Below, in pieces: positions 27,584-36,283 of a DNA stretch of 64,000 bases. The stretch spans positions 1-64,000 of the forward strand of contig CAILHY010000032.1 of assembly GCA_903834145.1 (NCBI GenBank), in the 5' to 3' direction. The notes beneath the pieces were generated by a model. It ran no database searches. It was not told where the DNA came from and saw nothing but the letters and a program-made list of their open reading frames with translations. Source of the DNA: an uncultured Actinomycetes bacterium (GTDB lineage: Bacteria; Actinomycetota; Actinomycetes; Nanopelagicales; Nanopelagicaceae). The translations under genes were made by a program, and so were the position numbers. Position 1 is the stretch's first letter; each line of letters begins with the position of its first letter.

Positions 27584-28458
27584 TACGCTCCAAAGAGTGT
27601 GGTCTTTTGTCCTTGAACACCTGGGGAGGCAATGAAGACAAACCCAGCTTCAGGGTGTGCTTCAAGGTCGCAATTTTCACTTGCACTCGTGATGATAAGT
27701 TGATCAAGATTTTCACCAGCAAAGACACATGACGTGATCATTGGAGCGGGACAGGCGATCTCGGCTAGTTGAGCTCCTGTCTTTCCATCAAAACACCGAA
27801 CTGCCGATCCCATCCAAAATGCAACCCATATATTTCCATCTGCGTCAGCCGACATTCCATCGGGAGAGCCCATGCTCTCTGGAAAGTGCACTAAGGTCCG
27901 GCGATTTTTAATTTCTCGCTCTTCAACATCAAATATATCTACTCGCGCTAGTGGAGTGTCGATGTAAAACATCGTCTTTCCATCCACGGTCCAATCCAAA
28001 CCATTGCTGATGCTCACATCGCCAAAGAGGCGGCGCATATGTCGGCCATCGCCACGCATTTGATAGAAGGCTCCAGCATTCGTCGTAAAGTCATATGCCA
28101 TCGAGCCCAGAAATAGATCTCCTGAAGGGGAAACTTTTGCATCATTCCAGCGAACTATTTGGCTCGCTTTGTAGCCATCTGCATCTACACGCGTTGGCAA
28201 AAGATGCAAAGTCCCATCAACATCGCGAAGCAAAGGACCGTTCTGTGTTCCGATGACTTCCCCACCGTTCAATCGTGGTATCGCAAAGCCCACATCTTCG
28301 GTTGTTTCATATTCAGAGATTTCACCGTTAACCAAATGGCGCGATCGCACCTTTTTTCCGTAGAGATCCACCCACTTGACGTCTTCATTTTTTGGCCCCG
28401 TGGCAGTTGGACCTTCGCCCAATATATTTCGGCGTTCATCAAAAATGCTTGCTTTCAT
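27583..28458 (-). CDS. SMP-30/gluconolactonase family lactonase
   Basis: 291 residues, six-bladed propeller. Opens sugar-acid lactones. Metal ligands expected in this family are visible: Glu in ILGEGP near residue 15, Asn in ISNGLDWT, and Asp in GSPDGMSADADGNIWVA. Its presence implies that a lactone forms in this locus, for example from dehydrogenation of a uronate or aldose by one of the two SDRs. Ten bases after the permease gene. Confidence 0.88.
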   Translation of the reverse strand: MKASIFDERRNILGEGPTATGPKNEDVKWVDLYGKKVRSRHLVNGEISEYETTEDVGFAIPRLNGGEVIGTQNGPLLRDVDGTLHLLPTRVDADGYKASQIVRWNDAKVSPSGDLFLGSMAYDFTTNAGAFYQMRGDGRHMRRLFGDVSISNGLDWTVDGKTMFYIDTPLARVDIFDVEEREIKNRRTLVHFPESMGSPDGMSADADGNIWVAFWMGSAVRCFDGKTGAQLAEIACPAPMITSCVFAGENLDQLIITSASENCDLEAHPEAGFVFIASPGVQGQKTTLFGA

Positions 28459-28468
28459 GGTTGCAACC

Positions 28469-29365
28469 CTAACCTTTGAGTGAGCCGCTGAGCAATCCCC
28501 TTAGGAAGTAGCGTCCCAAGAACATGTACACCAATAGCGTTGGAATGGATGCCATCAGGGATGCTGTCATATTCACGCCGTAATAAGTTTGATTCGAACT
28601 TCCCGTTAAGAAATTCAGAGCCGTGGTCGTTACCTGAAGATTTGGGGATCCGCCGGTGAGGAAGATTGCAAAAAGAAAATCATTCCAAGCGGAGGTGAAC
28701 TGCCAAATGAGCACGACAACAAATCCGGGGATCGAGAGCGGCAAGATCAAGGATCGATAAATACGAACCATCGACGCACCATCTACTCGGCCCGCTTCTA
28801 TAAGTTCGTCAGGAATCGTCGCGTAATAGTTTCTAAAGATTAAAGTGCAGATAGGAATACCGTAGATCACATGTGCGAGAACTAATACGTAGATTGAGCT
28901 TCCCAGCCCTGCCCATGTGTTGAACTGAACCAAAGGAATCATGATCGCTTGATACGGGATGAACATTCCGAAAAGAAAGAGGATGAAGATCATTCTCGAC
29001 CCACGGAATCTCCACTTGGAAAGTACGTATCCATTAATAGAGCCTAAAATTGCCGAAATGATCGAAGATTGAACGACAAAGAAAAGTGTTCGAAACATCG
29101 CCCCGCCAAGGACTGCCCATGCCTTGGGCCATGTTTCGACTGTCCAATGCGTTGGCCATTTCAGGGCATCTTCAAGAAATACCGACGTTCCCTTAAAGGA
29201 GTTAACAACGAGAACATAGATCGGCAAAATAACTAAGGCAAGAATAAAGAAAAGTGAAATATAACGAAATATCAGCCAAAACTGCGCAGTCCCACTGAGC
29301 TTTCGATTCTTTGCCCTATGTGATGGCACATGTGCAGTAATCCGGTCGACGATATCTGAACTCAT
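28469..29365 (-). CDS. Sugar ABC transporter permease (MalG-type)
   Basis: 298 residues, six membrane helices. Cytoplasmic N-terminus, then the CUT1 inner-membrane pattern and coupling motif ELIEAGRVDGASMVRIYRSLILPLSIPG. Second permease of a sugar importer; its start overlaps the stop of the MalF-type gene by one base. No ATPase gene is present in the operon, so a shared MsmK/UgpC-type ATPase elsewhere must power it. Confidence 0.92.
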   Translation of the reverse strand: MSSDIVDRITAHVPSHRAKNRKLSGTAQFWLIFRYISLFFILALVILPIYVLVVNSFKGTSVFLEDALKWPTHWTVETWPKAWAVLGGAMFRTLFFVVQSSIISAILGSINGYVLSKWRFRGSRMIFILFLFGMFIPYQAIMIPLVQFNTWAGLGSSIYVLVLAHVIYGIPICTLIFRNYYATIPDELIEAGRVDGASMVRIYRSLILPLSIPGFVVVLIWQFTSAWNDFLFAIFLTGGSPNLQVTTTALNFLTGSSNQTYYGVNMTASLMASIPTLLVYMFLGRYFLRGLLSGSLKG

Positions 29366-30279
29366 TATCGGTACTCCTCACTCTTGTTGACATATCGAAG
29401 GTAAGGAATAACGACAATCGCAACCATGAACAAAATGACCATGGCAATCGCTGCGCCCTTTGCATAGTTAGTAAAATCAAAGGTCACTTGCCACATGTAA
29501 ACAGCAAGTACATCGGTGACGTAACTCTTCCCGGAAATACCAATAATCAGGTCGAAAACCTTCATGGAAATGTGCCCGAGAATGATCAGTACGGTCAAGA
29601 ATGTTGGGCTCAGTTGAGGAAAGAGCACATACCGATAGATTTTGGCTTCACTAGCTCCATCTACTCGAGCCGCCTCGCGCATATCATCTGGAATCGCGCG
29701 AAAGCCTGCAAGAAAGAGCGCGAGCACATAACCACTCATCTGCCAGATTGCAGGAAGAGCCATCGCGTACATCGAACCTTTTTGAGAGATGTACCAATCG
29801 TTTTGCAGAAAACCTAAATGGAGTTTGAGAAGGATGAGATTGAGCCCGCCTGCACCTTTATCGTGGGTGGAATTCATTAACCAGTTCCACACGGTACCCA
29901 TAGCGATGAAAGAGATGGCCATCGGGTAGAGATAGATCGAGCGAAAGAGTCCTTCTCCTGCAATCCCCTTTTCTAGGAGAAGCGCCATAATGAAACCAGA
30001 GATAAGAGTTCCAAAAATAAAAACGACCGTGAATTTTGCTAAGTTACCTAAGGCGTGAGTGAATCGAGCATCATGAAGAAGTGATGTGTAATTGACGAAT
30101 CCAACATATTTTGGATTGTGTACTGCGGAAGAATTCTTATTCGTTAATGAAATGTTAAGTGTCCACGCGATCATGCCGTAGACGAAAATTCCTACTGCAA
30201 TAATGGATGGCAAAACAAAGAAGAATCCGCCCCAGCGGCTCGTGACTCCGCCGCGACCTTTAACTTTTACTTTTGTCAT
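29365..30279 (-). CDS. Sugar ABC transporter permease (MalF-type)
   Basis: 304 residues, six helices, with the CUT1 coupling motif DDMREAARVDGASEAKIYRYVLFPQLSPT. Forms the membrane channel with the next gene product. A strong hairpin separates it from the upstream binding-protein gene. Confidence 0.92.
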   Translation of the reverse strand: MTKVKVKGRGGVTSRWGGFFFVLPSIIAVGIFVYGMIAWTLNISLTNKNSSAVHNPKYVGFVNYTSLLHDARFTHALGNLAKFTVVFIFGTLISGFIMALLLEKGIAGEGLFRSIYLYPMAISFIAMGTVWNWLMNSTHDKGAGGLNLILLKLHLGFLQNDWYISQKGSMYAMALPAIWQMSGYVLALFLAGFRAIPDDMREAARVDGASEAKIYRYVLFPQLSPTFLTVLIILGHISMKVFDLIIGISGKSYVTDVLAVYMWQVTFDFTNYAKGAAIAMVILFMVAIVVIPYLRYVNKSEEYR

Positions 30280-30309
30280 TCACGACCCTTCACGCTGACT
30301 CACAATGAT

Positions 30310-30347
30310 AGTTCTGGCGGGCGATATTTCTACCGCCCGCCAGAACT
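30310..30347 (-). terminator. Intercistronic hairpin after the sugar-binding protein gene
   Basis: A perfect 14-base-pair stem (AGTTCTGGCGGGCG and its complement) with a 10-base loop between the binding-protein stop and the permease start. There is no T tract. Likely stabilises the upstream mRNA or gives partial termination, so that binding protein is made in excess. Confidence 0.65.
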
Positions 30348-30395
30348 TATTTCATTTCCTACTGATTCCTACTGTGTGCAAGTGCAAGATATTGC

Positions 30396-31676
30396 TTAGG
30401 CCTGTCCCGCTACGTATGCAGCGGCAAGATCCTTAGCAAGTCCAGCATTGTCTTTTGCTCCACCGGAAAGATACTTACCGGCGGCTGCATCGAATGCAGC
30501 CATCAGAGCGTTATTGCCATTTACGCCGTGGACAGTTGAACCGACGAGGCGGTCTGTCTTCCATTGCGCAGCAGCAGCTTGTAGGTAGGAGTCATAGAGC
30601 GTGAGATCGGAATCTGTACGAACAGAGATTGAACCCTTCTTAGGGTTAAATGCATCTTGTCCAGCCTTCGATCCGCAAACCTTCAACCAAGCAAGGGCTG
30701 CATTGCGATCCTTGGCTCCGATTGGGAGAGTAAAGGAATCTGATAGCCACTGATAGATGTTGGTTGTTCCTGGAGCTGCTGCCCATGTGTAATCAGTGCC
30801 TAACTTGAGGCCATCTGATTGCCACTGTGCTGAAGCCCAGTCACCCATAATGAAGAATCCAGCCTTACCGCTTGTAATTAACTTACCTGCGTCTGGCCAG
30901 TCAAGGTTTCCTGCATCTTTGTTACCGAAGGAGAGTGCCTTCTGGAAGTTGACAAGTGCTGCGGCAACTTCTGGACCAGTCCATGAAGTTGTTCCCTTGA
31001 AGAGACCTTCGTACTTGTCTGCTCCCATTGTTGCCAGCAACAAGTAATCCATGAGCTGAGCGATCGCCCAGTCACCTTTGCCTGCAAGTGCAATTCCAGG
31101 AATTCCGATTGCCTTGAACTTTGCAAGATCTGCAAAGAACTCATCAAGTGTTGTAGGTGCAGTCGTGATTCCGGCCTTTGTTGCAGTTGCTGGGTTCCAC
31201 CAAAGAACGTTTGCGCGGTGGATGTTTACTGGAACGGAATAAATCTTTCCACCCACAGTAAGTGTCTTTAGCAAGTCCGCTGGGAATACTTTGTCCCAAC
31301 CTTCTGATGCATAAAGAGAAGTAAGGTCCTCAAGTTTGCCTGACTTTACATATCCATCGAGTTCCATACCAGCGTGTGCCTGGAAGGAATCAGGTGGGTT
31401 GTTCGCTTCAAGGCGGCTTGCGAGAACTGCCTTGGCGTTTACACCAGCGCCACCAGCAACAGAAGCATTAATGAACTTCGTATTTGGATTTGCTGTTGTA
31501 AAGACTGAAGTCATTGCATCGAGACCAGCTTTTTCTCCGCCTGAAGCCCACCAGGTGAAGATTTCTAATTGCTTATCTGCGGCAGTACTTGACGTCTTCG
31601 TGGAAGACGAGCAACCAGTTACAACGAGCGCAACGGCAGCTAGTGCGGCAGCAAGACGAACTGAACTTTTACGCAT
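30396..31676 (-). CDS. Sugar ABC transporter substrate-binding lipoprotein (family 1)
   Basis: 426 residues. Type II signal peptide with lipobox VVTGC at residue 22. The mature part has CUT1 features: LEIFTWWASGGEKAGLDAM, GKIYSVPVNIHRANVLWWNP, AGFFIMGDWASAQW. Binds the imported sugar, presumably a uronate or uronate oligomer given the downstream genes. First gene of the minus-strand uronate operon (binding protein, two permeases, SMP-30, kdgK, eda, two SDRs). In contrast to the two peptide-binding proteins it is lipid-anchored. Confidence 0.92.
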   Translation of the reverse strand: MRKSSVRLAAALAAVALVVTGCSSSTKTSSTAADKQLEIFTWWASGGEKAGLDAMTSVFTTANPNTKFINASVAGGAGVNAKAVLASRLEANNPPDSFQAHAGMELDGYVKSGKLEDLTSLYASEGWDKVFPADLLKTLTVGGKIYSVPVNIHRANVLWWNPATATKAGITTAPTTLDEFFADLAKFKAIGIPGIALAGKGDWAIAQLMDYLLLATMGADKYEGLFKGTTSWTGPEVAAALVNFQKALSFGNKDAGNLDWPDAGKLITSGKAGFFIMGDWASAQWQSDGLKLGTDYTWAAAPGTTNIYQWLSDSFTLPIGAKDRNAALAWLKVCGSKAGQDAFNPKKGSISVRTDSDLTLYDSYLQAAAAQWKTDRLVGSTVHGVNGNNALMAAFDAAAGKYLSGGAKDNAGLAKDLAAAYVAGQA

Positions 31677-31851
31677 TCATAGTCCATTCTCTGCGAGGGT
31701 AATTGGGTGTAGCAGAACTACACAGGCACATGTTCAACCAAAGGAGTTGGCCTGTCAATGATTTCTTACTTTCTTTTTGAGCGTATGTCATGTCTTAAAT
31801 TGCATGACGAAAACCTTTGAGAAAAGTCGGCATTGCCTCTACCGTGTGGTC
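31677..31851. promoter_or_regulatory. Divergent regulatory region of the uronate locus
   Basis: 175 bases between two divergent operons. It contains an inverted repeat GTGTAG/CTACAC (31707-31723) and another GTCATG/CATGAC (31787-31808), the latter ending eight bases before a -35 element. Either could bind the missing uronate regulator. No regulator gene is found in the locus. Confidence 0.5.
31817..31851 (+). promoter_or_regulatory. Promoter for a leaderless rraA-like mRNA
   Basis: -35 TTGAGA (31817-31822), 17-base spacer, -10 TACCGT (31840-31845), then six bases to the ATG at 31852. The start codon falls where transcription should begin and no Shine-Dalgarno sequence is present. Leaderless translation is common in actinobacteria. 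Confidence 0.6.
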
Positions 31852-32502
31852 ATGAGCCTTGACTTGCAGATGCTACGTCCAATCTTCTCGGCCTCCCTTG
31901 CCTCGGATGCACTAGATGGATTGGGCCACCGAAATCAGGTACTAGCCGCCTCCATTGAAATGCTTTCGGGTGAAGGCACCCTCATGGGTTTTGCTTTCCC
32001 CGTTGAGATTGAGGTGGTAACCCGCGCTCCAGAGATTGCCTATGTGGGGCTCTTGTCAGCATTGGACGCGGTGGGCAAGGATCAGGTTTACGTAACGCCC
32101 ACTCAGCGCTTGGGCCATGCGTCGTTGTGGGGTGAATTGCTCTCTACTGCCTGCTCATTTAAGGGCGTTGCGGGCGCTCTGACCGATGGACCAGTTCGCG
32201 ATCTCACGCGTACACGTGCCATGGGATTCAAAGTATTTGGCGTTGGAAGCAGTCCGCTAGATATCAATTCCCGATATGAGGTAATTGCACACAATGTTGC
32301 CGGAGTCATTGACGGAGTAACAATTCATCCTGGAGATTTAATCGTCGCCGATGTTGACGGCGTTGTCATCGTTCCAATTTCAGCAATCGATTCTGTCATT
32401 TCTCACGTCAAAGAGAAAGACTCGGGCGAAAGCGAATTCCGCAAAGCAGTTAAATCTGGAATGAGTCCTAGCGCGGCTTTTGCAAAGTTCGGAGTTTTGT
32501 AA
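31852..32502 (+). CDS. RraA-like / HMG aldolase family protein
   Basis: 216 residues from the leaderless ATG at 31852; upstream in-frame codons lie in the promoter. RraA fold with the conserved GALTDGPVRDL (Gly...Arg-Asp) metal and pyruvate site and a C-terminal DLIVADVDGVVIVP. In metabolism the family cleaves 4-hydroxy-2-oxo acids such as 4-hydroxy-4-methyl-2-oxoglutarate, or decarboxylates oxaloacetate. First gene of the plus-strand operon, so an aldolase or decarboxylase role on a sugar-acid product is more likely than RNase E inhibition. Confidence 0.82.
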   Translation: MSLDLQMLRPIFSASLASDALDGLGHRNQVLAASIEMLSGEGTLMGFAFPVEIEVVTRAPEIAYVGLLSALDAVGKDQVYVTPTQRLGHASLWGELLSTACSFKGVAGALTDGPVRDLTRTRAMGFKVFGVGSSPLDINSRYEVIAHNVAGVIDGVTIHPGDLIVADVDGVVIVPISAIDSVISHVKEKDSGESEFRKAVKSGMSPSAAFAKFGVL

Positions 32503-32512
32503 TGTGTACCCC

Positions 32513-33556
32513 ATGGATTTAGGGCCCTTCGCCGATATTCCACTGGCCCTGAAATTCTCGCCTCCGTTTCCTCCGACGATTAATTCTGATGGACTCTTTA
32601 CACATCTAGGGGTGTTGCCAGAATTTCCTACTGACTTTGCAATCGCCCGAGGAAACGTTTCTTCCATCGATGGCGTCACTGTTACTGAAATAAGTTGGAG
32701 TACGGGATACGGCCCACGCACCGAGGCACTCTTGCTTACGCCAGAAGGTGCGACATACCCCCTTCCCGGTGTTCTCTTTCTGCATAGCCATGATGACGTA
32801 AAAGAATTCGGAAAAGAAAAAGTGGCCACAGGAGCAAGCGAACTCCCCGACCATCTTCAGTGGGTACGACGCGATCACTACGGAAACAGAGCCCCTGCAA
32901 ATGAACTAGCTAGGCGAGGGTTTGCAGTACTTGCCTTCGATTGTTTCCTGTGGGGCTCACGACGATTCTCTTTAACAAATATGCCTGAACGGCTTCGCGA
33001 AATCTCTGGGTCGCAAAACTATGAAAATTTGGCGGTGATGCATGAATCCATGGTGCTTTCAAAGTACCTATCTCTTTTTGGTGCAACCCTCGCAGGACTT
33101 CTAAACTTTGATGACCGAGTGGCTCTGGCCGTTGCACAGACATTGCCAGAAATAAACGAATCAATATCAGCGATTGGTCTCTCAGGGGGTGGATGTCGGG
33201 CGATCTATCTCCATGCAACTTCACCAAACGTTAAAGCAACAGTTTCGATCGGTGCGATGGCCACGTATGAATCGATGTTGGATCACCACGTTGCACCGCA
33301 TTCTTGGATGTTCTTCCCTCAAGGCCTGGCAAGAGATTCAGAATGGCCAGGTGTCGCCGTACTTGGTTCACCACGTTCACTCTATATTCAGTTTTGTGGG
33401 AACGATCAGCTCTTCACTCAGACTGGAATGCAAAAAGCCGACGCCCTTATCCGTAGCGTTCATGCAAACTATGAAAGCGACACCTATCCAGTTTCACATT
33501 CTTTTACTGTAGAAATGCAAGAAGATGCCTTTGATTGGCTGGAAGCCCATGTATAA
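32513..33556 (+). CDS. Alpha/beta hydrolase (acetyl-esterase/dienelactone-hydrolase type)
   Basis: 347 residues from the ATG at 32513, ten bases after the previous stop; no clear ribosome site. Nucleophile elbow GLSGGGCRA, with an N-terminal oxyanion-type segment (GVLFLHSHDDVKEFG) and a C-terminal His in SHSFTVEM. No signal peptide, so intracellular. The shape recalls large acetyl-xylan-esterase-like or DUF-type hydrolases. Removal of acetyl or methyl groups from imported uronates would suit the setting but is inference. Confidence 0.75.
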   Translation: MDLGPFADIPLALKFSPPFPPTINSDGLFTHLGVLPEFPTDFAIARGNVSSIDGVTVTEISWSTGYGPRTEALLLTPEGATYPLPGVLFLHSHDDVKEFGKEKVATGASELPDHLQWVRRDHYGNRAPANELARRGFAVLAFDCFLWGSRRFSLTNMPERLREISGSQNYENLAVMHESMVLSKYLSLFGATLAGLLNFDDRVALAVAQTLPEINESISAIGLSGGGCRAIYLHATSPNVKATVSIGAMATYESMLDHHVAPHSWMFFPQGLARDSEWPGVAVLGSPRSLYIQFCGNDQLFTQTGMQKADALIRSVHANYESDTYPVSHSFTVEMQEDAFDWLEAHV

Positions 33557-34919
33557 AGATCGATTCCTTGGAACAGATCCACAGTCACTTCCGCTAGCTC
33601 GAGAACTTTATGAAATCATGCGAGCACTCCCCATTCTCTCCCCACATGGGCATGTGGATGCGCGCATGCTTCGAGAAAATGAACCTTTCGCAAATCCTGT
33701 TGAAATGCTGATAAAACCTGACCACTACATCACTCGGATGATGGTGAGTCAGGGGGTGAGTTACGAGAAGATTATCTCTGGGGACCCGAAGGAAGTTTGG
33801 AATATTTTCGCGCACCATTGGAAAGCTTTTCGTTCAACACCCTCAAGAATTTGGCTTCTCGAAACTTTTGATTCACTTTTTGGGATATCCGATGTTGATC
33901 TAACAAAGCGGCCGGAGTATTTTTATGATCACATCCAAGAGCGCTTGAACAGCAAAGAATTTCTACCTCAAGAGCTCTTTCGAAGTTTTGGCATAGAGGT
34001 TCTGGCAACCACCGATTCAACATCCAGCACGCTCGAAGATCATGCCGCCTTGTCATCGCTCAATTTGGGAGGGCGGATAATTCCCACATTCAGGCCCGAC
34101 GACGTCAGCGACCCTAATCGAACTAGTTGGATGGCGTCATTGGCCCAATTATCTTTAGCCACCGGCGAGGATTGTAAGAGTTTTGATTCTTTCACAAGCG
34201 CCCTTCGAAATCGTCGCGCGCATTTTAAGGAACATGGCGCCACAGCAACTGATCATGGGGTACTCAGCGCTCGGACGGTTGATCTTCCTCTGGAGGAAAA
34301 AGAAAACCTCTTCGCCCTTTTACTTTCAGGGAATTTTCAAGCGCACGAGGCGGAAAGATTTCGCGCGGTCATGCTTTTTGAGCATGCTCGAATGGCAAGT
34401 GAAGATGGCTTAGTGATGCAACTGCACCCTGGTTCGCTTCGGAATTACGATGCGAATTTTGCTAGCGAGTTTGGAGCCGATAAAGGTTTCGATATTCCTT
34501 TGGAGACACATTTTGTTAATGAGTTGCGACCGCTCTTGGATGCATTCGGATTTAATCCAAATTTTCGAATGGTTCTTTTTACGCTCGATGAGAGCACATA
34601 TTCACGCGAGCTTGCTCCCCTTGCTGGTGCATATCCGGCATTGAGGTTGGGTCCTCCATGGTGGTTCCATGACAGCCTGAACGGAATGGATCGATGGAGA
34701 GAATCCGTGACGGAGACTGCTGGTTATTACAATACAGTCGGATTCATCGATGACACCCGTGCTTTTGCATCTATTCCTGTACGACATGATGTGGCGCGAC
34801 GCTTTGATGCAAGCTACTTAGCACGTGAAGTCGCGCGCTATCGTATTTCAAAGTCGGATGCTTTCGAGCTTGCCGCCGACATTGCCTACAACTTGAGCAA
34901 AGACTTTTTTCATTTGTAA
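33549..34919 (+). CDS. uxaC: Glucuronate/galacturonate isomerase
   Basis: 456 residues from the ATG at 33549 (GGAAG before it; an earlier Met at 33525 would overlap the hydrolase more). Converts glucuronate to fructuronate or galacturonate to tagaturonate. UxaC-family signatures: YEIMRALPILSPHGHVDARML with the HxH metal site, the DPKEVWNIFA region, and LHPGSLRNYD. Overlaps its upstream neighbour by eight bases and the reductase by one base. Confidence 0.92.
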   Translation: MYKDRFLGTDPQSLPLARELYEIMRALPILSPHGHVDARMLRENEPFANPVEMLIKPDHYITRMMVSQGVSYEKIISGDPKEVWNIFAHHWKAFRSTPSRIWLLETFDSLFGISDVDLTKRPEYFYDHIQERLNSKEFLPQELFRSFGIEVLATTDSTSSTLEDHAALSSLNLGGRIIPTFRPDDVSDPNRTSWMASLAQLSLATGEDCKSFDSFTSALRNRRAHFKEHGATATDHGVLSARTVDLPLEEKENLFALLLSGNFQAHEAERFRAVMLFEHARMASEDGLVMQLHPGSLRNYDANFASEFGADKGFDIPLETHFVNELRPLLDAFGFNPNFRMVLFTLDESTYSRELAPLAGAYPALRLGPPWWFHDSLNGMDRWRESVTETAGYYNTVGFIDDTRAFASIPVRHDVARRFDASYLAREVARYRISKSDAFELAADIAYNLSKDFFHL

Positions 34920-36283
34920 TGAGACAACTCAATCGTGACAACCTTGGCGAGATTACTTCCGTCGAGAAACCCTCCTACAACCTCGATGATGTAAAAATTG
35001 GCGTACTTCACATGGGGCTCGGTGCATTTCACCGAGCCCATCAAGGTGTCTTCTTCGATAACGCGCTGCGCGCCGGCAAGCTTGGCTACGCAATAGCTAG
35101 CGTCTCCCAACGCACTCCTTCGGTTTCTAATATTTTGTCTCAGCAAGATGGCCTTTATACGGTCAACTCAGCGGATCAGTATGGAAATGTTCCTAGGATT
35201 ATCGGTTCCATCCGAGAGGCTGCTTTCTTCTCAGCAGATGAAAGACGTTTACTACATTTGGCACAAAGTTCCGACCTTCGCCTCATCACAATCACCGCCA
35301 GCGAAAAGGCTTACCATCAATCATTGCCATCGAGATTAGCGCTTCTCTTACATGCTCGATATGAAGTGGGCCTACCAGGAATTGCAATCATTTCGTGCGA
35401 TAACTTGCCTAGCAATGGAGAATTCACAAAGGGCGTCATTGACCAAGCTATTGCTGATTATTCAGACGGATTTAAGCAGTGGATAAAAGGGCACGTGCGT
35501 TTTCCTAACTCTATGGTCGATCGCATCGTCCCTGCGATTACCCCCTCCAGCATTGAGGTGTTCGAGAGTCGTTACGGCTATCGCGATGAATCATTGATCA
35601 CAGCCGAACCTTTTAATCAGTGGGTGATAGAACATGATCCACTCGAGGAAGATCTTTCAGAGACTGGCATCAGATTTGTTGATGATATTGCTCCTTATGA
35701 ACTGGCAAAGATTCGACTATTCAATGGAGTTCACTCCACTTTGGCATACCTTGGTCAGATTTTGGACATCAAGTTTGCCGCTGATGTAATTATCGATCCG
35801 CGCACAAGAAAATTTCTCAGTGATATGCAAATTAAGGAGATATCAAATTCCTTTAACGCGCCACAAGATCTCGATCTTGTGGCTTACTCCGCCGAAATTC
35901 GGGGGCGAATGAGTAATCCGGCGCTCTTACATCGAACTGAGCAAATTGCCATGGATGGTTCTCAAAAACTGCCTCAAAGGCTCTTCAATACCGCCAATGA
36001 TCTGCTCTCTAGGAATCTTCCAACTCCTCGAACGTGTCTTGCCATCGCCCTTTGGATTCATTACCTAGCAATCTCAACTGTTATCGATGATCCAATGCGG
36101 ACCGAACTCAAGGCGGCGGCAACAACTAATAATGCCTATTCCGCTGTAGCAAAGTGTCTGACCCTCGATTTCGCAACCAAGATTAACCCAGCACTCTTCC
36201 CGCCCATTGGCCGTTGGTTGGAACTTTTGCGGATTAATTCCCCCTGGCACGTACTATCTATTCTAGAAAGTGAAAACGTATGA
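34919..36283 (+). CDS. uxuB: Fructuronate/tagaturonate reductase (mannitol dehydrogenase family)
   Basis: 454 residues. NAD-dependent long-chain polyol dehydrogenase. Gly-rich N-terminus HMGLGAFHRAHQGVFFD and the catalytic KxxxxNxxH pattern in KIRLFNGVHSTLAYLG. After UxaC it would reduce fructuronate to mannonate. Mannitol or arabinitol dehydrogenase is the alternative by family, but the context favours the uronate function. TAATG overlap with uxaC and four-base overlap with the next gene. Confidence 0.87.
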   Translation: MRQLNRDNLGEITSVEKPSYNLDDVKIGVLHMGLGAFHRAHQGVFFDNALRAGKLGYAIASVSQRTPSVSNILSQQDGLYTVNSADQYGNVPRIIGSIREAAFFSADERRLLHLAQSSDLRLITITASEKAYHQSLPSRLALLLHARYEVGLPGIAIISCDNLPSNGEFTKGVIDQAIADYSDGFKQWIKGHVRFPNSMVDRIVPAITPSSIEVFESRYGYRDESLITAEPFNQWVIEHDPLEEDLSETGIRFVDDIAPYELAKIRLFNGVHSTLAYLGQILDIKFAADVIIDPRTRKFLSDMQIKEISNSFNAPQDLDLVAYSAEIRGRMSNPALLHRTEQIAMDGSQKLPQRLFNTANDLLSRNLPTPRTCLAIALWIHYLAISTVIDDPMRTELKAAATTNNAYSAVAKCLTLDFATKINPALFPPIGRWLELLRINSPWHVLSILESENV

